The notes beneath the pieces are model-generated. The model worked only from the letters and a program-made list of their open reading frames with translations. It made no database searches and had not been told where the DNA came from. From assembly GCF_002727125.1 (NCBI RefSeq), contig NZ_NHOA01000036.1, positions 1 through 54,584 on the forward strand: a stretch of DNA of 54,584 nt, in the 5' to 3' direction. This document shows positions 24,239 through 31,975 of the stretch, piece by piece. The DNA comes from Halorubrum persicum (GTDB lineage: Archaea > Halobacteriota > Halobacteria > Halobacteriales > Haloferacaceae). The translations under genes and the position numbers were made by a program. Position 1 is the stretch's first letter. Each line of letters starts with the position of its first letter.

Positions 24239-25345
24239 ATGGACGAAAAGCGGTTCGTCATCGCCCTCTTCGGTCTCGTCGTCGCGCTGCTCGTCGGGTT
24301 CATCGCCTATCGGTTCGTCGCCCCGCTCACGGTCGCCGTCTTCCTCTACTACTCCACCCGGCGACTCTACCACCGCCTCGAGCGCTTCCGGCTCCCCGCG
24401 CGGGTCAGGGCGGTGGCCTCGCTGTCGCTGATCGGTATCCCGCTTATCGGGCTCCTGAGCTACACCGTGCTCCTCCTGCTGGTCGAAGCGCGCCGGTTCA
24501 TCGAGCGGTATCCGGTCGCCGAGACGGTCGGGGCCGAGAACTCGTGGGTCGGCGACCTCGCCGCGCTCTCGAACCCGACGTTCGAGGGGATCATGCAGGC
24601 GTACCAGTCCGGCCAGCTCGACCCGCTCATCGAGTTCGTCTCCGAGCAGGCGGGGCTGCTGGCGGGCGTGCTCTCCGGGCTCACGCTGAACCTCCTCATC
24701 ACGATCGTCGTCACCTACTACCTGCTGCTCGACGGCTCGAAGTTCCACGACTGGCTGCTCACGTTCGACGACGACGCCGTCGTCCGCGAGTACCTCGAAG
24801 CGGTCGACGCAGAGCTGGAGGCGGTGTTGTACGGGAACCTGCTCAACGTCATCGCCATCTCGATCATCGCCGTCGTGACGTACACCGGCTACAACGTGGT
24901 CGCGCCCGAAATCGTCGAGGTCCCCTACCCCGCGCTCGCGGGGGCGCTCACGGGCATCGCGAGCCTGATCCCCGTGATCGGGATGAAGATCGTGTACGTC
25001 CCGCTCGCGGCGGTGACCGCGGTCCCGTCGGTCCTCGCCGACGAGGTCGCCGCGCTCGTGTACGTCGCCGGGTTCCTCGTCGTTTCCGCGATCGTCGTCG
25101 ACACGATCCCCGACATCGTGCTCCGGCCCTACTTCAGCGGGAAGACGACGCACGTCGGGCTGCTCATGCTGGCGTACATCTTCGGCCCGGTCGTGTTCGG
25201 GTTCCACGGGCTGTTCCTCGCCCCGATCGTGCTCGTGTTGGCGCTCACGTTCGCCGACACCGCCCTGATACGGCTCCTCGGGGGCGACACCGAGGAGACC
25301 GGTCCGTCGATGCCGCGCGGGCAGCGCCGGCTCGACGAGTTCTGA
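24239..25345 (+). CDS. AI-2E family transporter (permease)
   Basis: A 368-residue membrane protein of the AI-2E/PerM family with about eight helices. Landmarks are FIAYRFVAPLTVAVFLYYSTRRLYHRL at the N terminus, a central soluble stretch around 110-165, ITIVVTYYLLLDGSKFHDWLL and the conserved C-terminal part ASLIPVIGMKIVYVPLA, DIVLRPYFSGKTTHVG, GFHGLFLAPIV. The family moves small molecules or ions; some archaeal members act as Na+/H+ antiporters, so the substrate is open. The start at ATG 24239 is supported by the TATA box; the long upstream frame overlaps aglJ in another frame. Confidence 0.85.
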   Translation: MDEKRFVIALFGLVVALLVGFIAYRFVAPLTVAVFLYYSTRRLYHRLERFRLPARVRAVASLSLIGIPLIGLLSYTVLLLLVEARRFIERYPVAETVGAENSWVGDLAALSNPTFEGIMQAYQSGQLDPLIEFVSEQAGLLAGVLSGLTLNLLITIVVTYYLLLDGSKFHDWLLTFDDDAVVREYLEAVDAELEAVLYGNLLNVIAISIIAVVTYTGYNVVAPEIVEVPYPALAGALTGIASLIPVIGMKIVYVPLAAVTAVPSVLADEVAALVYVAGFLVVSAIVVDTIPDIVLRPYFSGKTTHVGLLMLAYIFGPVVFGFHGLFLAPIVLVLALTFADTALIRLLGGDTEETGPSMPRGQRRLDEF

Positions 25346-25431
25346 CCGGCGGGCGGCGCCGGCTCGGCGTGCCCTGGCTGACGCGGCTCGACCGGCGCGC
25401 TCTGGGCCGCCGCCCGGCCTCGTGCCGAAGA

Positions 25432-25439
25432 GATAAACC
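25432..25439 (+). promoter_or_regulatory. TATA box of the tubulin-like gene
   Basis: gataaacc 25-32 bases before the ATG at 25464. Confidence 0.55.
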
Positions 25440-25463
25440 CCCGCTCGACGACCGGAGTGACGT

Positions 25464-26615
25464 ATGCGAGTACACGTCATCGGTCTCGGGGGCGCGGGCG
25501 GTCGGATCGCCGACCGGCTCGTCGCCGACGGCGACGGGGACCGGTTCCTGCAGGGCGTCAACGCGTTCGACACCGACGCGAGCGCGCTCGACGCCCTCCG
25601 GTCGATCGACGAGTCCCGCCGGTACCGCTTCGGCGACGCGGCCGGCGGTGGCGGGCTCGACGGCGACCTCCACGCGGCCCGGCGGCTCGGCGACGCCCAC
25701 GCCAGCGAGCTCGGCCGAGCGATGGACGACCAGCAGCCGTCGCTCGCGGAGGCGTTCGTCCTCGTCGTGGGGCTCGGCGGCGGCGCGGGTGCGGGCGTCG
25801 CGCCGGCGCTGGCCGAGGAGCTGACGCGGCTCTACGACGTACCCGTCTACGCCGTCGGACTGCTCCCGACGCCCGCGGAGTCCGAGCGCGGCGAGCCCGA
25901 GCCTCCCCACACGAGTGGGTCCGGGGACGACGCCGAGGAGCGACCTCCGGAGCGCCCCCTCGCGGAGAAGAACGCGGCGCGGACCCTCGACGCGCTGTCG
26001 GAGCGGTGCGCGGCGGTCTTCCCGTTCGACAACGACGCGTGGCTCCGTCCGGGCGAGACGATCGCCGACGCCCGCGACCGACTGAACGCCGTCGTCGCCG
26101 ATCGGATGGCGGCGCTGTTCGGCGCCGGGGAAGCCGACGACGCGGAGTCGACGCCCCAGCAGGTGCTCGACGCGAGCGACGTGGCGCGCGCGGTCGGAGA
26201 CGACGGGGAGATCGCCGCCATCGGCCACGCGACGCAGGCGGTCGAGCCGCCCGAGTCGGGGTCGCGGTTCGGGCTCGGGCTGTTCGGCGCCTCGGAGCCG
26301 GCGGACGTGGACACGAGCGAAGCGGTGTCGGCGATCGAGACGACGATCCGCAAGGCGGCTCGCGGGAAAAACACCGTCGAGGTACCGGACGGGCGGGCGG
26401 ACCGGACCCTGCTCGTGGTCGGCGGGCCGCCGGCGTGGCTCAACCGCGAGGCGATCGCCGACGGGCGGCGGTGGCTCGCCGACGAGACCGGCTCCGGCGC
26501 GATTCTGAGCGGCGACGCCCCGGTCCCGGGCGGCGACGAGGTGTTCGCGCTGGTCGTGCGTTCGGGGGTCGACGAACCGCCTCGCGTCCGGGAGATCCGG
26601 GAGTCGATCGCGTGA
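25464..26615 (+). CDS. Divergent tubulin/FtsZ-superfamily protein (CetZ-like)
   Basis: A 383-residue protein with the tubulin/FtsZ layout. The first strand and loop are MRVHVIGLGGAGGRIADRL. The glycine-rich GTP-binding loop is GLGGGAGAGVAPALAEEL (about 102-119), where canonical FtsZ/CetZ has GGGTG; the Thr is replaced by Ala. A T7-like catalytic loop reads VLDASDVARAV, keeping both Asp residues but with Val for the usual Asn. An acidic insertion follows the strand VYAVGLLPTPA (about 139-168). It is related to the CetZ cytoskeletal proteins that control haloarchaeal cell shape, but it is a divergent, non-canonical member. Whether it polymerises or hydrolyses GTP is unclear. Confidence 0.72.
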   Translation: MRVHVIGLGGAGGRIADRLVADGDGDRFLQGVNAFDTDASALDALRSIDESRRYRFGDAAGGGGLDGDLHAARRLGDAHASELGRAMDDQQPSLAEAFVLVVGLGGGAGAGVAPALAEELTRLYDVPVYAVGLLPTPAESERGEPEPPHTSGSGDDAEERPPERPLAEKNAARTLDALSERCAAVFPFDNDAWLRPGETIADARDRLNAVVADRMAALFGAGEADDAESTPQQVLDASDVARAVGDDGEIAAIGHATQAVEPPESGSRFGLGLFGASEPADVDTSEAVSAIETTIRKAARGKNTVEVPDGRADRTLLVVGGPPAWLNREAIADGRRWLADETGSGAILSGDAPVPGGDEVFALVVRSGVDEPPRVREIRESIA

Positions 26616-26643
26616 TGGGGCCCGGCTCCGCCCGACCCGAACT

Positions 26644-26651
26644 CGTTAACC
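26644..26651 (+). promoter_or_regulatory. TATA-like box of the duplicated protein gene
   Basis: cgttaacc 23-30 bases before the GTG at 26674; it supports that GTG as the start. Confidence 0.5.
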
Positions 26652-26673
26652 GCGTGAGGCGCCCAGTACGCCC

Positions 26674-27408
26674 GTGACAACCCACGCCGACCTCGGGCTC
26701 GACCTCGACGTGCGCGACACGGACGCGGTCGCCGACCGGCGCGACGAGCTCGTCGCCGCCGTGCGGGACCACGCGGGAACGATCGCCTATCAGCTCGCGC
26801 GGCTGCAGGGCGGCGACTACGGGCGACAGGAGCTGTCGACGCCGGGCGGGACGTGGACCGTCAAACACGAGGCCGGCGAGCTGGAGTTCCTGCTGTTCTC
26901 GCCGAAGTCGGGGTCGGACGTGTACGTGATATCGACGAAACAGCCGCCCGAACCGGCCGATCTGGCGACCGCGCTCGACGACTACGCGAACTTCGTCGCG
27001 GCGTGGAACGAGTGGGTAGATTCGCTCTCGGGCGTCCTCGACGGCGTGAGCGCCGAGTTCCCCGAACCGGCCTCGACCGACGGAATCGTCGCCGAGCGCG
27101 ACCGCGTACTGGACCGCGTGCGCGACACCTGCTCGGTCATGGCCGGCGAGATCTACCGCTACGAGGGCGACGACTACGGGACGTTCACCGCTCGCGTCGA
27201 CGGCGATCGGTGGGAGCTGAAGTGGGACGAGGGGACCGTCTCGTACCTCCGCGTCGGCGGATCGGGCGGTCTCTACCTGCTCTCGCAGTACGAGGCGCCG
27301 TCGGCGGCCGACGTGCGCGAGTACGCCGACTCGTTCCGCGGGTTCGTCGACGCGTACAACGAGTTCGTCGCCGAACTGGAGAGCGACTTGGCGAGCGTCG
27401 AACGCTGA
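26674..27408 (+). CDS. Internally duplicated protein of unknown function
   Basis: A 244-residue protein built from two related halves, about 22-117 and 141-234. Each starts with a charged helix (DRRDELVAAVRDHAG / ERDRVLDRVRDTCS), then GGDYG / GDDYG, a strand pair ending in ELEFLLF / TVSYLRV, VYVISTKQPP / LYLLSQYEAP, and a helix FVAAWNEWV / FVDAYNEFV. I recognise no domain. The duplicated fold, without signal peptide or membrane helix, suggests a pseudo-symmetric cytoplasmic protein. Some haloarchaeal proteins of this kind are only known as hypothetical. It follows the tubulin-like gene but has its own TATA-like box. The start is GTG 26674. Confidence 0.7.
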   Translation: MTTHADLGLDLDVRDTDAVADRRDELVAAVRDHAGTIAYQLARLQGGDYGRQELSTPGGTWTVKHEAGELEFLLFSPKSGSDVYVISTKQPPEPADLATALDDYANFVAAWNEWVDSLSGVLDGVSAEFPEPASTDGIVAERDRVLDRVRDTCSVMAGEIYRYEGDDYGTFTARVDGDRWELKWDEGTVSYLRVGGSGGLYLLSQYEAPSAADVREYADSFRGFVDAYNEFVAELESDLASVER

Positions 27409-27487
27409 GAGCGTCGCCCGGACGTAGCGGCCCGCCGTCTCGGTCATCCCCGCGGAGGGTGGCTCCGATCATATGCATGTGCGTGCG

Positions 27488-27518
27488 TATTTATTGCTTC
27501 GATGTGGGAATATTTATG
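27488..27518 (+). promoter_or_regulatory. Tandem TATA elements before purK
   Basis: Two similar A/T-rich words, tatttatt at 27488-27495 and atttatg at 27512-27518, 24 bases apart. The second is 25-31 bases upstream of the purK ATG and is the likely core promoter. The first could be an alternative promoter or part of a control site. The region from 27470 (atatgcatgtgcgtgcg) is notably A/T-rich. Confidence 0.55.
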
Positions 27519-27542
27519 CAGTAACGTCGGGTATCGCCGCGT

Positions 27543-28718
27543 ATGTCGATCACGTTACCGGGGCCGACGCTCGGTGTCGTCGGCGGCGGACAGCTCGGTC
27601 GGATGATGGGCGAGGCGGTCGCGCCGCTCGGCGTCGAGGTCGTCGTGCTCGATCCGACGCCCGACTGTCCGGCCACCCCCGTCGTCAGCGACCAGATCGT
27701 CGGCGGCTTCGACGACGCCGACGCGATCCACGAGCTGGCGAGCCGCGCCGACGCCCTGACGTTCGAGATCGAGCTGGCCGATCCGGACCTGATGGCGGAG
27801 GCGGCCGCCGAACACGACGTGCCCGTCCATCCCGACCCGGACACACTCCGTACTATTCAGGATAAACTGGTGCAGAAGGAGGCGCTGGTCGACGCCGGGA
27901 TCCCGGTTCCGGAGTTCGCCGCGGTCGCCACCGCCGGGGGGCTCGAACGCGTCGTCGAGGAGTTCGGCGGCGCCATGCTGAAGGCCCGCGAGGGGGGGTA
28001 CGACGGGCGCGGGAACGTCCCGGTCGAGACGCCCGACGAGGCCGCCGCCGCGCTCGACGCGATCGGCGGGGCCGCGATGGCGGAGGAGCTCCTCGACTTC
28101 GAGCGCGAGATCGCCGTGATGGGCCTGAAGGGAGCCGACGGCGAGACCCGAACGTACCCCGTCACGGAGACGATCCACCGCGAGGAGATCCTCCGCGAGA
28201 GCGTCGCCCCGGCCCGGACCGACGACGCGATCGTCGCCGAGGCCGAGTCGGTCGCGCGCGACGTGCTCGACGTGCTCGACGGTCGGGGGGTGTTCGGGAT
28301 CGAACTGTTCGAGAGTCGGGACGGCGAGGTGCTCGTCAACGAGATCGCGCCGCGACCGCACAACTCGGGCCACTGGACCATCGAGGGCGCGCGGACCTCG
28401 CAGTTCGAGAACCACGTCCGGGCCGTCCTCGGCTGGCCCCTCGGCCCGACCGACCTCGTCGCGCCGGCGGTCACGGCGAACGTGCTCGGGGATACCGAGG
28501 AGACGCGCCCCGCGACGCTGTCGGGCGTCGACGATGTCCTCAGAGCGCCCGAGGCCGACTTCCACTGGTACGGGAAAGCCGACGTGCGCCCGCTCCGGAA
28601 GATGGGCCACCTGACCGCGACACTCGAAGCCGGCGGAGACGACGGCGCCGCCGACCGCGACGACCTCCTCTCGCGGGCGCGAGCCCTCCGCGACGGACTG
28701 ACGTTCCGGGACGCGTAG
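27543..28718 (+). CDS. purK: 5-(carboxyamino)imidazole ribonucleotide synthase (PurK)
   Basis: A 391-residue ATP-grasp enzyme that carboxylates aminoimidazole ribonucleotide with ATP and bicarbonate. Visible words: VGGGQLGRMM (N-terminal nucleotide loop, about 10-20), the ATP-grasp lysine in KAREGGYDGRGN, FEREIAVMGLKG, and the metal-binding NEIAPRPHNSGHWTIEG. The C-terminal HWYGKADVRPLRKMGH is the family signature. Length is normal. Its partner PurE is on the same strand 1.4 kb downstream, separated by an opposite-strand lipoprotein gene, so the two are not one operon. Confidence 0.95.
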   Translation: MSITLPGPTLGVVGGGQLGRMMGEAVAPLGVEVVVLDPTPDCPATPVVSDQIVGGFDDADAIHELASRADALTFEIELADPDLMAEAAAEHDVPVHPDPDTLRTIQDKLVQKEALVDAGIPVPEFAAVATAGGLERVVEEFGGAMLKAREGGYDGRGNVPVETPDEAAAALDAIGGAAMAEELLDFEREIAVMGLKGADGETRTYPVTETIHREEILRESVAPARTDDAIVAEAESVARDVLDVLDGRGVFGIELFESRDGEVLVNEIAPRPHNSGHWTIEGARTSQFENHVRAVLGWPLGPTDLVAPAVTANVLGDTEETRPATLSGVDDVLRAPEADFHWYGKADVRPLRKMGHLTATLEAGGDDGAADRDDLLSRARALRDGLTFRDA

Positions 28719-28751
28719 TCGCGGGCCGGCGACCCTGTCCGCGCGTACCTC

Positions 28752-29975
28752 TCAGGAGAGGACCACCAATCGCCCGCCTCCGGTCCCCGTCGCTACCGAC
28801 GCGAACAGCCTCCCGTCGGCGGCGGTGACGTAGCTCGCGCCGCCGTCGACATCGTGCTCGAACCGCGTCTCTCCGAGGCGAACGGACCGGAAACCGACCC
28901 CGCCGTCGACGCCGATCCCGTGGAGTCGCTCTCCGCCGACGTAGATCGTGTCACCGACGAGCGCCGGCGGCGTCGGTCGAACGGCGTTGCCGATCTCCGT
29001 CTGCCACGCGCGGGTCCCGTTCTCGGCGCTCAGCGCGTACAGCCGCCCGCCCGAGGCCGCGAACACTCCCTCGTGGCCGACCGCTATTCCCCCTTCGACG
29101 AACCCGCGAAGGTCGGCACGCCACTGCGGGGTCCCGTTCGGGTCGAAACAGCGGACCGAGCCGTCTCCGCCGCCGACCACCACGTCGCCCGATCCCCGTA
29201 TCGACTCGTCGTCCGGCCCGCGAGACGCGACGACGGTCGGTGCGGTACGAATCCCGGCGTCGACGGTCCGGTTCCAGCGCACTCGCCCCTCGTCGTCGAC
29301 CGCGTACAGCTCCCCGCCAGCGGTCGCGGCGTAGACGGCCCCGTACACCGACGCCTGCGCGCGGGCGACGGCACGTCGGACGATCCCGTCGAGCCGGCGT
29401 TCCCACTGTCGTTCGCCCGTCGCGCCGTCGAACGCCCGGAGGGACTCGCCGGCGCCGATCACGACCCGATGGCCGTCTCCACGCTCGACGAGAAGGGGCG
29501 TCGTCTCGCCGAAGACGTACTCGAACGCTCGGCTCCACAGCCGCTCACCGGTGTCGAGGTCGCGCGCGACCAGCGTGTCGCTCTCCGGGACGTACGCAAC
29601 GCCGTCCGCGACCGCCGGCGCCCCGGTGTAGCGAAACGCGTCGTTGCCGTCGGGAGCGACGCTCCAGCGCGGGGTCAGGTCCTCGCGATCGAGCGCAACC
29701 ACGTCCACGCCGGTGTTTAGGAGCACTGTCCCGGCGGTCACGACCGGGTCGCCGGCCGGGGTCCCGTCGAACTCGTGCGTCCGGTCGACGGTCGGGTCGT
29801 CGCGCGGCGCGACGCCGTTCGGCACCGCCCGCGAGTTCCAGTCGTTGCCGCCGCCGGCCGGCCAGTCGTACGTCTCGTCGGTGCCGGGGTCGCCGTCGAA
29901 CCCGCCGAGACACCCGGCGGTAGCCGTCACTCCGGTCGCGCCGAGCCCGGCGAGCAACGCGCGTCTGGAGGGCAT
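28752..29975 (-). CDS. Tat-exported PQQ-like beta-propeller lipoprotein
   Basis: A 407-residue secreted lipoprotein. The N terminus has a twin-arginine motif (SRRALLAGLGATG) and a lipobox (TAGC), so it should be exported folded by Tat and lipidated at that cysteine. The mature part repeats a PQQ/quinoprotein-type blade: VVALDREDLTPRW, LVARDLDTGERLWSR, LRAFDGATGERQWE, LYAVDDEGRVRWN, VRCFDPNGTPQWR, LYALSAENGTRAWQ. Such propellers often serve as protein interaction scaffolds, like BamB, or as dehydrogenase-like proteins. No cofactor is implied. The start is ATG 29975; an extension to 30065 would push the Tat signal inside and is rejected. Confidence 0.85.
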   Translation of the reverse strand: MPSRRALLAGLGATGVTATAGCLGGFDGDPGTDETYDWPAGGGNDWNSRAVPNGVAPRDDPTVDRTHEFDGTPAGDPVVTAGTVLLNTGVDVVALDREDLTPRWSVAPDGNDAFRYTGAPAVADGVAYVPESDTLVARDLDTGERLWSRAFEYVFGETTPLLVERGDGHRVVIGAGESLRAFDGATGERQWERRLDGIVRRAVARAQASVYGAVYAATAGGELYAVDDEGRVRWNRTVDAGIRTAPTVVASRGPDDESIRGSGDVVVGGGDGSVRCFDPNGTPQWRADLRGFVEGGIAVGHEGVFAASGGRLYALSAENGTRAWQTEIGNAVRPTPPALVGDTIYVGGERLHGIGVDGGVGFRSVRLGETRFEHDVDGGASYVTAADGRLFASVATGTGGGRLVVLS

Positions 29976-30065
29976 GTTCGTCCGACGGTTCGGCGACCGA
30001 TCCCTTCGGATTTGCGGTCGCTGAGAGCCAGTCGGCGACGCGCAGGTCGGTCCGCAGACCGGCAC

Positions 30066-30073
30066 GATTTACA
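30066..30073 (+). promoter_or_regulatory. TATA-like box of purE
   Basis: gatttaca 25-32 bases before the ATG at 30098; it favours that start over an ATG at 30083. Confidence 0.5.
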
Positions 30074-30097
30074 ACCCAGCTCGTGTCACCCACGCCC

Positions 30098-30718
30098 ATG
30101 ACGACTGTCGAAGACCTGATCGACCGGCTCGAAGCGGAGGCGGCGGCCGACGCCCCCCCCGAGACCACCCCGGACGTGGGGATCATCATGGGATCCGATT
30201 CCGACCTCCCCGTCATGGAGGGCGCCTACGACGCGCTCGACGAGCTCGGGTTCGCGGAACAGACGGAGTTCCACGACGCTCCCGACGCGCGGTTCACCTA
30301 CGAGAGCTACGTCGTGTCGGCGCATCGGACGCCGGAGCTCATGTACGCCTACGGGGAGACTGCGGCGGCTCGCGGGCTCGACGTCATCGTCGCGGGCGCG
30401 GGCGGGAAGTCCGCCGACCTCCCGAACATGACCGCCTCCGTCGCCTACCCGATCCCCGTGATCGGCGTCCCGGTCCAGGAGAAGTCGGTCGACTCCGTCA
30501 TCGGGATGCCGACCGGGGCGCCGATCGTCGCGGTCGACGCCGGCAAGTCGTACAACGCCGCCCTGTCGGCCGCGCAGGTGCTCGCGCGCGAGCACGACGC
30601 CGTCGAGGAGCGGCTGATCGGTCTCCACGACGAGCAGAAGGCGGGCGTCGCGGACGTGTCGGCCGGTCTCCACGACCTCGGCATCGACGGCTTCCGGGAG
30701 CGCGACGCGTCGGAGTAG
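30098..30718 (+). CDS. purE: N5-carboxyaminoimidazole ribonucleotide mutase (PurE class I)
   Basis: A 206-residue mutase converting N5-CAIR, the PurK product, to CAIR. Signatures: VGIIMGSDSDLPVM (substrate loop), VVSAHRTPELM with the active-site His, VIVAGAGGKSADLPNMTAS and PVIGVPVQEKSVDSVIGMPTGAPI. The presence of PurK next door fits class I chemistry. A 30-residue acidic N-terminal extension precedes the core, and the C-terminal helix is long. The start at 30098 is supported by a TATA-like box. Confidence 0.94.
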   Translation: MTTVEDLIDRLEAEAAADAPPETTPDVGIIMGSDSDLPVMEGAYDALDELGFAEQTEFHDAPDARFTYESYVVSAHRTPELMYAYGETAAARGLDVIVAGAGGKSADLPNMTASVAYPIPVIGVPVQEKSVDSVIGMPTGAPIVAVDAGKSYNAALSAAQVLAREHDAVEERLIGLHDEQKAGVADVSAGLHDLGIDGFRERDASE

Positions 30719-30813
30719 CGGCGAGAAACCCAGCGGGCATCGGATCCCGATCGCCGCTCCGGACCGCTCGCCGGCGTTTTCGGAGACGTGGGGGCGTTGC
30801 GGTGAAGACTCAA

Positions 30814-30821
30814 CGCTTATG
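30814..30821 (+). promoter_or_regulatory. TATA box of the nuo operon
   Basis: cgcttatg 40-47 bases before the nuoA ATG, predicting a leader of roughly 15 bases. The leader leaves room for the GGAG element at 30851-30854. Confidence 0.5.
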
Positions 30822-30850
30822 AGGGGGCGGTCCAAATCCTCGCACGTTAC

Positions 30851-30854
30851 GGAG
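30851..30854 (+). promoter_or_regulatory. Ribosome binding site of nuoA
   Basis: GGAG six bases before the ATG at 30861. It decides for this start over an in-frame ATG at 30819, which would add a charged tail before the first membrane helix. Confidence 0.5.
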
Positions 30855-30860
30855 ACCTAT

Positions 30861-31280
30861 ATGAGTGATTGGATAGCGATCGGCGCCTTGGCGGCCGTCG
30901 GCCTGCTCATCCCGCTGGGGATGATGTCGGTGTCGGCGTTGCTCCGTCCGAGTGTGCCTGAGACCGGTAAAAGTACCACCTACGAGTCCGGCGAGACCCC
31001 GACGGGCGGGACGCGGATCCGGTTCAACATCCAGTACTACATGGTCGCGCTGTTGTTCGTCGTGTTCGACATCGAGACCGTGTTACTGTTCCCGTGGGCC
31101 GTCATCTACCGTCCGGCGATCAGCGCTGGCGTGCCGATGATCGACCTGCTGTGGCCGATGTTGGCCTTTGTCGGAGTCCTCGCGATCGGGCTCGTCTGGG
31201 CGTGGCGCTCTGGGGCGATCAGCTGGGCCCGGAGTCCCCGCGCGACCAGCCGAAAGACGGAGCGTGACCTCAACCAATGA
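30861..31280 (+). CDS. nuoA: Complex I subunit A (NuoA)
   Basis: A 139-residue membrane subunit at the junction of the peripheral and membrane arms. Three helices are visible (about 4-26, 58-78 and 90-112). The conserved loop YESGETPTGGTRIRFNIQYYMVALLFVVFDIE carries the family signature before and into helix 2, with the acidic FDIE pair. It opens the operon nuoA-B-CD-H-I-J1-J2-K-L-M-N and overlaps nuoB by four bases (ATGA). The start at 30861 has a GGAG site and a hydrophobic helix directly after it. Confidence 0.93.
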   Translation: MSDWIAIGALAAVGLLIPLGMMSVSALLRPSVPETGKSTTYESGETPTGGTRIRFNIQYYMVALLFVVFDIETVLLFPWAVIYRPAISAGVPMIDLLWPMLAFVGVLAIGLVWAWRSGAISWARSPRATSRKTERDLNQ

Positions 31281-31975
31281 GCAGCGATCAACCATTCATC
31301 ACCGACGAATCGCAAGTCGTAACCGAGACCCGCGACGCCCGGATGACCGGGCAGGGGGACCGGTTTAACTCCCGGCTCCGGGAGGCGTTCGGCTCCTCGC
31401 CGTTCATCCTCACCAAGTTCGACAAGTTCCTGAACTGGTGTCGCGGCTCCTCGATGTTCATGCTGCAGTTCGGCATCGCCTGCTGCAGCATCGAAATGAT
31501 GCACACCTACGCGGTGAAACACGACCTCGACCGCTTCGGGTCGGGCGTCCCCCGCGCGTCGCCGCGACAGGCCGACGTGATGATCGTCCCCGGGACGATC
31601 GTCTCGAAGTTCGCGCCGCGGATGAAGCGCGTCTACGACCAGATGCCCGAGCCGAAGTTCGTGGTCGGCATGGGCTCGTGTACCATCTCCGGCGGTCCGT
31701 TCCAGGAGGGGTACAACGTGATCAAAGGCGCCGAGGAGGTCATCCCGATCGACATCCACGTCCCCGGCTGCCCGCCTCGCCCCGAGGCGCTCGTCTACGG
31801 CGTCGTGAAGCTGCAGGAGCGCGTCGCCAACGGCGAGGCCGCGCCCGTCACCGTCAAGCCGTACGAGCTGGAGGAGTTCTCCGACCTCGAACGCGACGAG
31901 CTCGTCGACAAGCTCGCCGACCAGATTGACGACGACGAACTCGTCATGCGGTACAACTTCGCTGATTCGCCATGA
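31277..31975 (+). CDS. nuoB: Complex I subunit B (NuoB), N2 cluster subunit
   Basis: A 232-residue subunit holding the terminal [4Fe-4S] cluster N2 next to the quinone site. All four expected cysteine ligands are present: the C69-C70 pair in [11 protein letters not shown]135 in MGSCTISGG and C165 in [10 protein letters not shown]. It has a ~50-residue N-terminal extension relative to bacterial NuoB. It overlaps nuoA upstream and nuoCD downstream by four bases each, so stoichiometric translation is likely. Confidence 0.95.
   Translation: MSSDQPFITDESQVVTETRDARMTGQGDRFNSRLREAFGSSPFILTKFDKFLNWCRGSSMFMLQFGIACCSIEMMHTYAVKHDLDRFGSGVPRASPRQADVMIVPGTIVSKFAPRMKRVYDQMPEPKFVVGMGSCTISGGPFQEGYNVIKGAEEVIPIDIHVPGCPPRPEALVYGVVKLQERVANGEAAPVTVKPYELEEFSDLERDELVDKLADQIDDDELVMRYNFADSP

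Noticed and set aside
30719..30860. Terminator after purE (cgccggcgtttt)
   Set aside because: Only four T residues and a loopless palindrome; too weak to annotate.
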